64,000 nucleotides of DNA, from positions 483,987-547,986 of the forward strand of contig WBMV01004258.1 of the NCBI GenBank assembly GCA_013396655.1, read 5' to 3'. The position numbers and the translations under genes were made by a program. Source of the stretch: Campylorhamphus procurvoides (taxonomy: Eukaryota; Chordata; Aves; Passeriformes; Dendrocolaptidae). Of the stretch, positions 49,701-60,527 are shown piece by piece (positions within the stretch are counted from its first letter, which is position 1; each line of letters begins with the position of its first letter). A model generated the notes under the pieces. It was not told the origin of the DNA. It did no database searches and was given only the letters and a program-made list of their open reading frames with translations.

Positions 49701-52700
49701 AAAAAAATACCCAAAGCAGGCAGCTGAAGGGGAGCATCTGCAGTTACCAAATTTCCAGGCTGCTGGGATTTCCCCAGCACCCCACCCATGGGTGGCTGGG
49801 CGAGGTGGCCCAGCCCTGCTGTGCTCTGAGCTGCTGCTGCACCACTCACATCCCACTGGGGAGGGCTCCAAAATCCTGCCAGGCAAAGGTGGGGGGTTAA
49901 AATGGGCATTTGAGCCCACCTGGCCAAAGCAAGGCCTGGGCTCTGTGCCCTGAGCCCCTCCCCATGCCTGGGTTATTCCTGCACACACTCTGGGTTTTTT
50001 GGGAATGCTGCTGCCTAAAGGTGGCCCTGCAGCTCCCATGCAGCTGGTGCATGACTTGAGCATGTGAGGGAAGAGGGAGGGTGTGATGGGGGAGCCCAAA
50101 AAGCTGGGAATGAACATTCCCACAGGTCCTGCCTGCTCAGCTGCTCCTTGTGCAAAGTCATCTCTGCTCTGGCTCTGACCCAGGTCACAATCTGACTAAA
50201 CCCTTCTTTTGCCACTGATTGAATCCCAGGTGAATTCTGGTTGTAAAGCAAGTGAGACTGTGCATGAATTTTTGATTATTAGGTGAAGAAGCATCAGGAA
50301 ATGCTTTGTTTTATGGAAGAGGCTGTGGTCACCAGGAAGCTCTGAGGGCTGACACACCTGAACTCAGCCCACGTGGAAATGCTCTGCCCATCAAAATTTG
50401 GCCTCTGGAAAACAAATTCCTCTTGGCTTTTCAGCAGAAGAGGGGCTGGGAACTCAGTGCTTTGCCAGGCTCAGAGCAGAGCTGCCTTTCTGCATGAGTT
50501 GGGCATGGAAGTGCTGGGGGGCTTTACAAAGGTGGAGGTGCTGCTCTTCAGGTAGGGAAGGAGGAGAGGAAGGAGCCTCATTCATTTGTTACACCTTCCA
50601 GAAACTGGGAAATGTTACTTTTCTTATTGTTGCCCTCAGTTACAAATGGGACAGCGTCCTCTGTTAATTTATTTATTTTGTAGAACCATATAGAATTTAT
50701 TTACCAAAGCAATTTTCAGGGTTTGTGACTGGTTTTTCCCCTCATTTCAAACCCTGTTGAATTACAACCTCTCTAATAGACATGGGGAAGAACCTTATTC
50801 ATGTCTTTCCAGGATCAAGATTAAATTTATTGCACTTACAAGAAGTGAACAATTGTTGTCACTTCCAAATGAAATATGGTTTTGTTGTTTTTGGCACCTG
50901 TAATGCTTATAAGGGAAAAATGTGCTGTTGGGCTAATTGTTGCAGTGAGGAATGACCGAAAAATGGTCTTGTTTTGTCTCAAGAGCTTCCTCAGATCTGT
51001 AGATTTTTCATGAGATAGCAGTTCAAAAGATGGCCTTGGCTTTGCAGGTCCAGTAAGATCCTTCCAGTTCTGTTTTCCTCATCCTTGGATGTTGGCAGGA
51101 TTCTTTCTCCTGACTTTCTGGGAATTTGATGAAACTAAATTGCAACCAGATACTCATTTCTCTTTGGTTTTTATGGAAGGGCAACTCTGCCATCCCCATT
51201 TCTGGTACGTTGCTGGTTTTGGCCTTACGTGGCATCTTTTTTAAGCTGGATATTTTTCAATATATTTAATGACCTGTTGCTGTCTCTTCCTGGTTCAATG
51301 GAACAAGTGTTTGCTTTCCATCTATTTAAGGAAGCAAATTACCAGGTTAGTGTCAAAGCTGCAGCGTGGCAAGCATTTAGAAATCAATATAATTGTTCTT
51401 TAACAGATCAATTCCTGTGCTAATGGTAAAGGAATGCCCTGAGATTGTCACTGACATTTGAGGAACTCCTCTGTCTGAGTTTTAATCAGCCTCTGGAATG
51501 GGAGAGGCACTTTGGAATCTCCTTGTCCCAGGTGCTGCACAAACAGTGATTTCTCTGGGGAAGAAACAGTCCTGGCAGGAACCATTTTTATTCTGTGGGA
51601 ATTGTAGGATCATTTGGATTGGGAAAGACCTCCAAGGTCATCAAGTCCAGCCTCTCAATCTGCACTTGGAGAAGAGCAGGGCAAGTTTTAAGAGAAAATC
51701 ATAGAAAGCTGAGCTTTTTTTTTATGAGCTCCCAGTAAAAGCCTGTTCTTTTTGGAAACTTTTTTAAGTAACTCTCACGTCCCCAAACCTTTAATCACAG
51801 TTTTGCTTTGGGAATGTGTGAATTCTACAAAACCATGTCACTGATGTTGAGCTTGGAGTTTTCTGGGTTGGCATTTTGGTTTTTTTTTAAGACTTCAGTA
51901 TTTCTTTCAGAGCAGGCAACAAAGTATTTTATTGCAGATAACTAAAAGCAGAGCCTGAAGACTTTGGTTAAGAGCCAACCATGTAAAAAACCCCTTTTTA
52001 ATGCAATCATACCTTGTTTCCTCTGCCTAAAATACTTCATACTGATCTTCACTTGCCACGGAGGCACATTTTGCTGAAAGAAAGCTCTCATAAGAAAGAG
52101 ATTTCACCTGAAAACTTGATTTTTCTGGGCACTTTTACAGAACAGCTCCTGGCCACTGGTGGAACCCCACTGGCCAGGGTAGAATTCGGGGCAGAATTGG
52201 GGCCACTTGCCAAAAATGTGGCTCTTGCATCAGAGGAGAGTTGGGGCAGGGACTTCCCATCACGGGATGTGCAGGAGAAACACATTCATGCAAATGAAGC
52301 CAGCAGGCTGCTGTTTAAGAGTGGTTTTGTGCCCTCTGTCAGATGCAGTCAGAGCCAGCCCTGGTGTCTTGAGTGCAAGCTTACAGCATGTAAGAGATGG
52401 TCACAGCCTCCAGAGGGGCTTGGGAAGGTAGTGATGATGCCACCAAGGCAGAGCTCAGGCTCATTTGAAATGCTTTTTATCTCCTGGCTGCACAAAAGGA
52501 AGATGCTGCTTCACCTTAAACCAAACCTGACTCGGGGAGCAGCAAAGTGATCACTTGTCATCTTTTCTGTCCAGGAAGAGGAAAAAAGGAAGGCAAAGGA
52601 AGAAGAGGAGAAGAGAGAGTATGAAGAGTACCTGAAGCTGAAGGAGAGTTTTGTAGTTGAAGAGGAAGGAGTTGAAGAGTCAATGACAGAGGAACAGGTA

Positions 52701-55700
52701 TGTGTTAGGCTGGGTCTGCAGTTTCCTTTCTCTTTGTTGGACTCACTGCTTTGTCTTGTGTAAAATGAACTGGAAAATAGGAATCAGCCAAAGGTTTTTG
52801 CTTGTGAAAGGTAAATTGTGTCTGTGGCACAGGTTAACCTGGAATATTTCCTGGGGAATGCTGCAGTTCCTCATAGCAGACCTCGACAAGTTAGTTTGGA
52901 GGGCTAAAGGCAGTGCCTGTCACTGGCAATGAGTCCTTTCCTCCCTCATCTAAGGGCTGAGATAGAGCTCATTCTGGAATTGAGAGAATCTCACTGTCAC
53001 CAGCCCTGCCTTACCCATAGAGAGTGAGCCCACAAAGCTAAATTTGGGGTTTGGTGGTGCCCACAGATCTGGGGGGCAATTGCTTGGGTTTGGTTTTATT
53101 TTCTACACCAACAGAGCTGCTGCAAAGTCAAATAAAAAACCAAACTCCTGTCCTCAAAGGCTTCTGTGAAGAGAATTCACAGCACACAGCCTGGGTGTTT
53201 GTGGGTTATACTCTGGAAAATTACACATTTAGTGTTGCAGATGATGAGATTTCAAACTCAGGCATAACGTCCTTACGTGCTCCCCCAGAGGAGCTGCTGG
53301 GGATGGTGGTTGAAATATGATACTTGATAAAATATCACAGCAAACCTGTAAAATGTTGCTGTTGTGGGAGGCAGAGCTCTTGTTCTGTCTGCTGAAAACC
53401 TGCTAGACTCAATTTATTTGCCCTCAGATGCTGGACTTGCTCTTGGGTTGTAGCTGCCAAATTTGAGCTGCCCGGTGCATTTCATGGGAAGGATTTATTT
53501 CAGGGCCATCTGTGCATTTGTTCCTCTGCTGAAATGACCTTGTTGAATTCAATGGGTTTGCTTTGATGTGGCTGAGAGTGGCTTTGGGCTGAGGAGCTTG
53601 TGCCTAATGTCAAGTAATATTGACTCATTACAAGCTCTCACTGTGGCCCCCTTCCCAGTAAGAAAAATTCCTCCATCTCACCAGGATTAACACCAAGAGA
53701 AGTTGTATCTGGTGATGGGGAATGCCCTAAGGTGAAGAGAACAGGAAAATGCATTTTTTCATTGAAAGTTCCTTCAAAAATCTGTGCCTGTCCTTTTAGA
53801 AGATGAGCTTGTACCTAAATACTAAATTGTTCCACTTTAGACACCCTTTAAAGCTGGAATGTGTTTATTGCCCTTGTTCCTTCAGCAGGCACTGATGATA
53901 CCTGGATCTCAACCTGAGATAACTTTGGTAGGGCTGGGGAGTCAGAACTTGAATTGTAGGTGATTTAAAAGTCATATTCAGAAATAAGAGCAGGCAGCCT
54001 TGCAGAGAGGACAAGCCAGCCTTGCCTTGTGGTGGCTGAAATACTGAAGCATTTCAGTGCCCTGTTCCAAAGCTGACTCTGCCTTGTGGTGTTGGGGCTG
54101 CTGTGCCAACACTCCGGCTCAAAATTAAACTCCTGAGTGCAGAGCTAAGCAGTTAATTAAGGCTGATTGATTTCCAGGGCTGCAGAGCAACTTGATCTCC
54201 TCTAACTTCAATGCCAGTTGTTTGCATTGCCTGTGGAAGGGGAGCTGCTCATATTAGAGCACTGGATTTCAGGTGCATTGGCTCTGAAAAGGGGTTGAGC
54301 CTCCTCCACACGTGTTGGTGGCATCTGCAGGAGCTCTGTCCTGAGTCACTCTGGGCTTTATTTCTGTACAAAACAATCCTCTGTGTAACTCAGTGATGCT
54401 CAAACTCACCCAGATGAGGTTGTTTCAGGAGGGGTGTGATGGGAAGAATAAAAGACTCAAAGATGTCCTTTGAGAGAACACAAATTGTACCTGAGCCACG
54501 CTCTGTCTCAGAAAGTGCCTGTCATAAATCCCTCACAAGGTTACATCTAGATTATTTTTGTTTCCAGTTCAGTATCTCAGTGTGTGTGTAGTTAAAACTT
54601 GAGAATGATGCACTCTAAACCCTTTTATGATATTTGCACTCAGCAAGTTTGGGATGCATTTAATGTTCCTGAATTGAAAATAACACTTGTTTTCCTTGCC
54701 GTGTCCAGTCCCGCAGCTTTCTTCTGGAATTCCTGGAATATGTTAAGGTAAGCTGCCACTGGTCTGTCTCCTCCTTCCATACTTGTTAGATTTTGTAAAA
54801 TACCTCTTGTCAAAGGGGCACATCATTACTTCCTCTTTGATTTGCTTAAATATTCAGCAAGTAACCAAAGTGATGCTTTAAATAAGCTTGATTTACTTAC
54901 CAGCACGAGCACGACCATCGTTGTTAGAAGGGTTTATAATTACAGCTCTGACTTGGCTCTTTGGGGCAGGATGTGGCTCTTTTATAAAGACAGGCCTGGT
55001 GAGTCACTCTCAAAGTCTTAATATTTGCTGTAGGTTGGGATTTGGGACGTTCAGGCCTTTTTGCAGGCACTGATTTGGAAAACAAGCTCTGCATCTGAGC
55101 TCAGCAGGAGCAAGAGTTGCTGCACCAGCGTGTGCCTCAAATGCTGCCCCTGGAAAGGTCAACCCCAGTTTTTTGTACAATTATCCATGCAATGTTGTCT
55201 CACTGTTTGGCAGGGTTATTTGAGAAGATCACTTGGTTTAAACAGGGTGTGTTAGTCTCCCTTTCATCGTGTTGTAAGGGTTGGGTGTTTAAAGCCTGTG
55301 GTGTGTTCATGGGGATTTCTGCTCTCCACTCTTGCTATATCAAAGGTCAGATGCATTTTTCTCCTCTTGCTCTAACAGTGTAATGCAAATCTTCTGTCCT
55401 AATGAATCCCTTTCCTCCTTCCCTGGAAACTGGACTGTCAGGACGTGTGACATGAGTGTGAAGGGCTTCTTTAGCAAGCAAATCACTTGTGTGCTTAGTG
55501 AAGTCCCAACCATTTTGTTAATCCAAAACCTCACTCTCTGGGCTGGTTTTGCTTGTCCATTATCCCAGCAAAGCCCTGGATTTATCTCCTGCCCTCACGA
55601 ACAGCTTTGCCTCGTGGCTACCTCTCCTTAGGGGAGCCCATTGGGGCAATTGCCAGGCAGGGCTGAACGAGGGCTCAGTGCAGAGTCCTCCTGTGCCTTA

Positions 55701-58700
55701 GGATAACACAGGTAACACAAGGGGGGATTTCAGCATCCCCTGGGATGTCCCACAGCCTCTGGAAGGGCTCCCAGGGGATGCCACAGCTGGGTCAGGTCCT
55801 GCCCCAAGTGGCTGTGGTGGAACAGATTAGTCACAAAGGCTGGGCTCGGGGTCTGGGCACACGTGTGTGCTGTTGGATTAGTCACTTCATCTTGACGTCA
55901 GAGAAATTAAACTTGGGCTGAAAACCCGAATTCAGAAGCACCTCAACACCTGATTTCCTCTGAGCTGCAGAACTGGGGCATCACTCGAAGTATTTCTCTT
56001 TAATCTTGAGCGTGTGCTTAATGTATAGATTATGTATGGCCCTCATCTGCTGTTCACAGAAGCTCCTTGACAGGAAGCAGTGCTGAGCTGCTTGGAGCTG
56101 TCTGGAAAACAGATAAATTAAGAGTAATTGGCATTTTTTTAAAAAGTGAAATTGAATTCAGCTCTTCTGGTGAATAACTTATTGTACTGCTGTAACTGAC
56201 TGGAGATAGCTCACCCCACGCTCTGTTCCTGAGGGTGTTGGAAGTAAAAGGCAGCCTCCTGCTCTGTTTCATGCCTTGCTGAGGACAGCAGCAGAATCAC
56301 ACCTAAAATTAAAGGAATTCAGTACCATATGGATTTGTATATGTTGCCCTATGGAAGTCAAACCTATTTCTACAACCTGAAGCACCTGGTGAAGTGTTTT
56401 CTTCCCTTGGGACCTCACATCGTCATTATATTTCAGAGTGTGTGGGGGGAGAAATGCATCCTAATTCCACCCCATTCCTTAGGCTCTTATTCACAGCAGG
56501 ATCTGTCCTGGAAAGCTTCCACTAAACTTGGTCATTGAGGGTGAATATCTTTAAGTGAAGGTTGAAGTCCTGTTTTTCTTGTCTATGTGGCTTTGCACCA
56601 ACACCCCCCCAACCCTTTTTAAAAGAAGATGTGACGAATGTTGGCAGTTCCCAGCTCTGAGAACTGAATTCCATGGACTGGTTCCAGTTCCATGTGTTCA
56701 GTCCATGGTATTCAGTTCTCTAGCTTGGCTGCATCGAACTTCACAACTCCTAAATCTGTGTGTGGCTTTTTTTTGGTCTGATTTTATTAATGAAAGACAT
56801 TCATCTATTTCAGCCTCCCTTTATTTCTTCAGTGTCCTTCCAGTGTGCTCTCAAGAAACAAATGAGTTTGTTGTTTGAAGTACTGCATTTGCTAATGGAG
56901 GTGCAGCTCCTGTGGCCATATATATATATATATATATATGGATTTTAGGAATGTGGTTGTGAATATTGGCTGAACTTTATGGCAGTTTTGTATTTTCCAA
57001 GCTCCTTACAACACTAAACAGATGAGTTCCCAAAGATTTGGCAGAGAAGAAAACAGGAACCAAGTAGCTCCAGATGAGCACACCAGGTGTTTTCTCTAGA
57101 GCTGCAGAGAAGCAGAAAACCAGATGTGAGCAGTGGTGACTGTGCCCTGACTGAGAAAACCTGCAGGAAGAATCTCTGTCAAAAGCAAAATGGCAATTTC
57201 AAGTTCCAGCCCTGACAATTTTAATAAGGTGTTTGCTTGCTTAGGAAGATTATTTTGGCATTAATACACATGACATTAGTAAAACAGACTAAAACACTTA
57301 ATGCTGCCAGTCCTGGCTGGATTTTATGTATGTGTTGATACACTCCAGTGAGGGTTTTAAAAGGTACTTTGAAACATCACTCAGAAAAAAAGGATCTTGA
57401 TAAAGCACATTGGAAATTAAAGGTAGCAGCTGAGAAACTCACTGGCAGGAGAACAGGACCATGGCTGATTGCTGTGCTCATCCTAATGTAAGGAAAAGTC
57501 CAGGATAAATGATGGCAAGTGGATTTGAATCTTCCCCTGAGTGGGTCAGGCACTCAGAGTTTCCACAGAGCTCACTGGTTTAAGTAACTTGAGAGTTTTC
57601 ATCAGAAGAAAAGTGCTTACTTGGAAAAGTTCCTGAGAGTGACAGGTTCTTCTTTGTCTGGTAAATGCAATTTGTTACTTGAATGGGGACTAAAACACAC
57701 CAACCTTCTAATTCATCAGCTTTGTGTAACTCTTCTTTGTTCCCATAGAAAACAAAGGTTATCCAGCTGGAGGACTTGGCTTCACATCTGGGGTTAAGAA
57801 CACAGGTGAGCACTGACTTTTGGGGTGTAAAGACTGGCTTTTGGGGGGCAAGTACAAGCAAAGAGTTTAAAAGGACAGGAGAGATAACAGGTAAATGATG
57901 TTATATCTAGGGAGGTGTCTGAGCATTACTGAAAATGCTTAGGTTTTGGTGAGGATCAGCAAAGCCAGCCCTAAAAATGTGGCCATGCACCAGAGTACCA
58001 ACCAGCCAGTGAAGAGGAGTGATGGCTCACAGGGTTGTTCCAGTGGAAAGTGCTCAGTGTGCCCCTTTCACAGCTGCCTGCTGGGGATGGACCCAGTGGT
58101 GGTTGTGAATCTAATGATGGAGCAATGTTTTCTGTTCTTACAGGAAACTTCCACTGCCCCAAGGCCAGGCTGCTGGGCCCCTGCCTTTCTCTTAAACCAG
58201 AACTCCATTTAAGCTTGCACTAAGTCACTCAGGGTTGAAGTTTAAACTGCAATTTGCCTCTGCAGTCACATAAATACAGGAAAGGGAGAGAGGCACTAAT
58301 GTGGAAAGCAGGGCTTAGATACTGTGGGTGCAGTGGAACTGCATGCTTGGGGTAACTATGGAGTGAAGCCAGCCATAAATTCAATAAGTAGATGCTTTGG
58401 ATTGATAAAAGAGGTTTTCCTGCTCTTAAATGGAGCAGGAAACTATAGAAAAAACTCTGGAATGTGTTGAGCAAGACTCTTTGAGAAGTACCTCAGTGTG
58501 CTTTGTGGAACTTGCCTCTTGCAATGGCACTTTCCCTGGGGAGATTCCCGGAACCATCCCTGTTCCTTGAAACAGCAATTAAAGTCTCTTTTTGGGATAG
58601 GGAGGTGCTTTGAACACCCCAAAATGCAGGAAATTCATCCTGCTAAGGCCAAGGGGCATCTGTCTGTGTGGGAACACTGGTGTGTGCCCTTCCCTGCAGC

Positions 58701-60527
58701 CTTTAATGCTGAGGGATTAAAAGGCAACCTCTGTTTGTAGTTTATCTGAACATGTGGAATGTTTTTTTGCCTGCCTTTTGATCAGTCTGTTGTTCCTTTT
58801 TCTCTTCTGCACAGGATGCAATTAACAGAATCCAGGCCCTGATGGCAGATGGCACTTTGACAGGTGACAGCCAAGGCACAAAGGGGATGAGAGGTGGTGG
58901 TGCAGGAGGTGCCTTCCCTGTGGCAGACAGAGATTTCCAGTGTCACTCCTGTTTTAAGGATCCTCACAGGGCTTGATAACTAGAAGCTCACCTATATTTT
59001 ATTTATTTACCCCTCTGCTGAAGGCTTTTTGGGGTTGCTGAGCAGCCAGCTACAAATGGGGTCTTGTGAAATCTGAATTTGAAAGGATCACTGGGATAAT
59101 TTGGGGTAGTTTGCCCAGCCTTGGTGGCTAAAGCCCAAGACTGGGGTATGGCATGCTGTGGGAGAAGCAAACATCCCAGAGCCCTCCAGGATGCTGGAGC
59201 AAGTGAAGTGCTTGTTCCCAGCCATGTACCCACACAGTTCCAAGCTGGAATGTGAGCAGAGACTGAGCCTGTGGGGAGCTCTCTGTCTGAACAAGTCTGG
59301 TTTATTGCTGGGCAGTCTTGCTCTTTCAGAGGGTGAGGTAGAGGAAGGTGCCAGCACAAACATTTCCTGACCTGATCCTGTGGTCAAGGCTGGAGAACAG
59401 CTGTCTTGGCAGGTACATGTGGATACCTGCTCAAATGACCTCAAAGTGCTTGGAATTGAAGGAGAGAGATGTGTACTGCCCTGGCTGTGTCTCTGTCCCA
59501 AAAGTCATGCCAGGGAGGCTCTGCCTTGGTGTGTAAGAACAAAGAGAGCTGTTCTCAGTCTGCTTGGAGGTACTGAAATAGAGAAACTGAGCTTCATTCC
59601 CTTTCAGAGGGGAACCCTTAGAAGCTGAACTGGGTCCCAGAGGGCTCTGAATGCCCTCCTGGACCCTCCTGCTCTACCTCTCTCCACCAGCTGCCTGGGC
59701 CCAGATCAGCAGCACCAAAATGGGAGGGCTACAAAGATGGTGAAGGACTTGGAGAGACCACACAAGGGGAGGCTGAGGGCACTTGTTTGTTCAGCCTGGA
59801 GAAGAAGAGACTGAGGTCAGACCTCATTGGGGTCTGCAGCTTCCTCGGGAGGGGCAGCCCCATCTCTGCTCTGTGTGACAGGGACAGCACCCAGGGCAGG
59901 GCTGGAGCTGGGNCCCAGGCTCCCCAGGGCAGTGGGCACAGCCCCAAGGCTGCCAGAGCTGCAGGAGGGTTTGGATGGTGCTCTGGGGCACAGGGTGGGA
60001 TTGGTGGGGTGTCTGTGCAGGGCTGAGGGTTGGATTTGAAGATCCCTGTGGGCCCCTTCCAGCTCAGGATATTCCATGATTCTCTGCAAACCACACACCT
60101 CCAGCTGTGGAATTCCCAGCCAGCTGTGCCTGATGAAAGGAACGTGTTACTCTGAACAAAATGAGTCTCCCCAAGGCACTTGGCCACTGTCACAGCCCCA
60201 AAGCCCCAGCAGCAGATAAAAACCTCACTGCTGGCACATTGCCTGCCCCAGATAGGAGCTGCTGCCTCAGCAGCTGGAAGGTCCCTTCCCAAAGCAGTGA
60301 GTGGTGTCTGTGGGGAAGTGCTGAGTGCAAGGCCCTTTGTTTCTCCCCTTGTAGGTGTGATTGATGACAGAGGGAAGTTCATCTACATCACCCCCGAGGA
60401 GATGGCGGCCGTGGCTCAGTACATCAAACAGCGCGGGCGAGTCTCCATCGCAGAGCTGGCCCAGGCCAGCAACTCCCTCATCAACCTGCAGCCTGACAGC
60501 AGAGCTGCTGCTCCAACTGTGGCCTGA
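28688..60527 (+). CDS. DDRGK1: DDRGK1 (UFBP1), UFM1 ligase adaptor, nine coding exons
   Basis: The coding sequence joins 28688-28775, 35782-35943, 43425-43531, 45161-45262, 52575-52697, 54709-54747, 57749-57805, 58815-58863 and 60355-60527, giving 900 nt or 299 aa plus TGA. Human DDRGK1 has 314 aa, so the gene looks complete; the difference lies mostly in the poorly conserved stretch after the anchor. Seen in order: a hydrophobic N-terminal anchor (residues 3-21), an Ala-rich and Arg-rich linker (31-83), the conserved SGKIGAKK block near 97-104, a Glu/Arg/Lys coiled coil (about 105-190), and a winged-helix-like C-terminus (about 195-290). The DDRGK motif that names the family is at 246-250. 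Its lysine, K250, aligns with human K267, the reported UFM1 acceptor site. In known biology the protein sits on the cytosolic face of the ER, recruits and activates UFL1, and supports RPL26 ufmylation, ER-phagy and ER stress control. All introns are GT-AG and no frame break is seen. Confidence 0.97.
29105..29805 (+). mobile_element. CR1 LINE fragment, ORF2 end, first copy of a duplication
   Basis: One frame reads [20 protein letters not shown] and [11 protein letters not shown], which resembles the C-terminal end of CR1 ORF2 (LHLGRNNP and AEKDLG type motifs). The copy stops abruptly at a single N at 29806. It lies in intron 1 on the same strand as DDRGK1. From about 29139 it appears identical to 29875-30541. 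Confidence 0.75.
29139..30541 (+). repeat. Tandem duplication, 667-bp block, 736-bp period, joined at an N
   Basis: Block 29139-29805 matches 29875-30541 at a constant offset of 736, with no difference seen, including all reading frames on both strands. The junction is the N at 29806 and about 70 bp of sequence that is similar to, but diverged from, the left flank of copy 1. An N at the junction of identical blocks suggests two overlapping contigs placed end to end. Confidence 0.9.
29806..29806. other. Single-N assembly gap
   Basis: One N at the right edge of the first duplicated block. It is probably a placeholder for a join of unknown length. Confidence 0.95.
29827..30782 (+). mobile_element. 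CR1 LINE fragment, ORF2 end to 3' tail, second copy
   Basis: It repeats the preceding element and then continues through the CR1 3' region, with a CTGGACACAAATCTGTG.. stretch, a GACCCATCC stretch and a closing GGGATTCTTTG, a degenerate form of the CR1 terminal octamer ATTCTRTG. This copy has the natural 3' end; the first does not. Confidence 0.75.
33724..33850 (-). mobile_element. CR1 LINE 3' fragment in intron 1
   Basis: AAAGGTTGGAAAATACCTTT, CCCCAGCACTGCCAAGGCCA and CTGACCCATGTCCCCAAGTG, complement of the second CR1 subfamily. Confidence 0.85.
35782..35943 (+). CDS. DDRGK1: DDRGK1 coding exon 2: Ala-rich and Arg-rich linker
   Basis: The acceptor is TTTTTTGCAG and the donor AAG|GTAACC; phase is 1 in and 1 out. 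The split codon makes Ala30, then residues 31-83 follow. A run of five GCA codons gives a short polyalanine tract. The second half, with [18 protein letters not shown], matches the PRRRRDLGSRLQAQRRAQ block of human DDRGK1, which fixes the frame. This is the most divergent part of the protein and accounts for much of the length difference from human. Confidence 0.93.
40553..40669 (+). mobile_element. CR1 LINE 3' fragment in intron 2
   Basis: GGGCTTGGAGCAACCTGGAC, GGAAGGTGTCCCTGCCCATG and CCTCCCAACCCAAACCATTC. Confidence 0.92.
41055..41282 (-). mobile_element. CR1 LINE 3' fragment in intron 2
   Basis: AATCATGGAATAGTTTGGAT, CTGCCATGGGCAGGGTCACC and CCAACCTGGCCTTGGACACT. It forms an inverted pair with the plus-strand copy about 390 bp to its left. 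Confidence 0.92.
43425..43531 (+). CDS. DDRGK1: DDRGK1 coding exon 3: SGKIGAKK block
   Basis: The acceptor is ATGTTGCAG and the donor GAGAGAG|GTGAGT; phase is 1 in and 0 out. It codes residues 84-119: an acidic Glu/Asp run, then [19 protein letters not shown], nearly identical to human DDRGK1. It starts the long charged coiled coil. Confidence 0.95.
43532..45160 (+). other. DDRGK1: DDRGK1 intron 3 (1,629 bp)
   Basis: Contains a short CR1 3' remnant at about 43,949-44,000 on the minus strand (GAATTACAGAATATTCTGAG). Otherwise AT-rich unique sequence ending in a strong polypyrimidine tract. Confidence 0.85.
45161..45262 (+). CDS. DDRGK1: DDRGK1 coding exon 4: coiled coil
   Basis: The acceptor is a polypyrimidine tract ending TTTTCAG and the donor is CGACAG|GTGGGG; phase 0 on both sides. 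It codes residues 120-153, almost only Glu, Arg, Lys, Ala and Leu, starting [14 protein letters not shown] as in the human protein. In the family this long helix is thought to carry the UFL1 and partner contacts out from the ER membrane. Confidence 0.95.
45263..52574 (+). other. DDRGK1: DDRGK1 intron 4 (7,312 bp)
   Basis: Mostly unique sequence with T-rich and A-rich tracts (near 46,715, 49,685 and 51,718). A CR1 3' remnant lies at about 51,600-51,668 on the minus strand (GATCATTTGGATTGGGAAAG). No nested gene is seen; a 127-aa minus-strand frame at 46,266-46,649 is treated as chance. Confidence 0.85.
52575..52697 (+). CDS. DDRGK1: DDRGK1 coding exon 5: end of coiled coil
   Basis: The acceptor is TTCTGTCCAG and the donor GAACAG|GTATGT; phase 0 on both sides, 41 codons (residues 154-194). 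The [19 protein letters not shown] stretch and the MTEEQ ending match human closely. It carries the coiled coil into the UFM1-interacting region described for the family just before the winged-helix fold. Confidence 0.96.
52698..54708 (+). other. DDRGK1: DDRGK1 intron 5 (2,011 bp)
   Basis: Unique sequence, no element or exon recognised. Confidence 0.85.
54709..54747 (+). CDS. DDRGK1: DDRGK1 coding exon 6: 13-codon microexon-like exon
   Basis: Only 39 nt, phase 0 on both sides, between acceptor CCGTGTCCAG and donor GTTAAG|GTAAGC. It codes [13 protein letters not shown] (residues 195-207), matching human SQSFLTEFINYIK. It is too short to find by open reading frame length and was placed from homology and the splice sites. 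Confidence 0.95.
54748..57748 (+). other. DDRGK1: DDRGK1 intron 6 (3,001 bp)
   Basis: Unique sequence with an (AT)n microsatellite at 56,918-56,939. No additional exon recognised. Confidence 0.85.
56918..56939. repeat. (AT)n microsatellite in intron 6
   Basis: Eleven perfect AT units. Confidence 0.97.
57749..57805 (+). CDS. DDRGK1: DDRGK1 coding exon 7: winged-helix start
   Basis: 57 nt, phase 0 on both sides, acceptor TGTTCCCATAG and donor ACACAG|GTGAGC. It codes residues 208-226, including [16 protein letters not shown], which matches human VVLLEDLASQVGLRTQ. In the known structure family this helix belongs to the partial winged helix that pairs with UFL1. Confidence 0.96.
57806..58814 (+). 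other. DDRGK1: DDRGK1 intron 7 (1,009 bp)
   Basis: Unique sequence, nothing recognised. Confidence 0.85.
58815..58863 (+). CDS. DDRGK1: DDRGK1 coding exon 8
   Basis: 49 nt, phase 0 in and 1 out, acceptor TTCTGCACAG and donor TTGACAG|GTGACA. It codes residues 227-242, [16 protein letters not shown], matching human DTINRIQDLLAEGTIT, plus the first base of Gly243. Confidence 0.96.
59728..60086 (+). mobile_element. CR1 LINE 3' fragment in intron 8, gapped
   Basis: GTTCAGCCTGGAGAAGAAGA, CTCTGCTCTGTGTGACAGGG, GCTGCCAGAGCTGCAGGAGG and the end CATGATTCTCTGC. It is the same subfamily as 14531-14835 but lacks about 61 bp at the N at 59913. Confidence 0.88.
59913..59913. other. Single-N assembly gap inside a CR1 element
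   Basis: The N falls between GGAGCTGGG and CCCAGGCTCC. The related element near 14,590-14,680 has about 61 further bases at this point, so the N probably stands for roughly that much missing sequence. Confidence 0.9.
60355..60527 (+). CDS. DDRGK1: DDRGK1 last coding exon: DDRGK motif and stop
   Basis: The acceptor is CCCCTTGTAG; phase 1 in. It codes Gly243 to Ala299 and ends in TGA at 60525-60527. [15 protein letters not shown] and [18 protein letters not shown] are near-identical to human. Lys250 in DDRGK corresponds to human Lys267. The last dozen residues diverge from human, as is usual for this tail. Confidence 0.97.

Larger units (their letters stand above)
58864..60354 (+). other. DDRGK1: DDRGK1 intron 8 (1,491 bp)
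   Basis: Holds the third-subfamily CR1 element at 59,728-60,086 with its single-N gap; otherwise unique. Confidence 0.85.
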
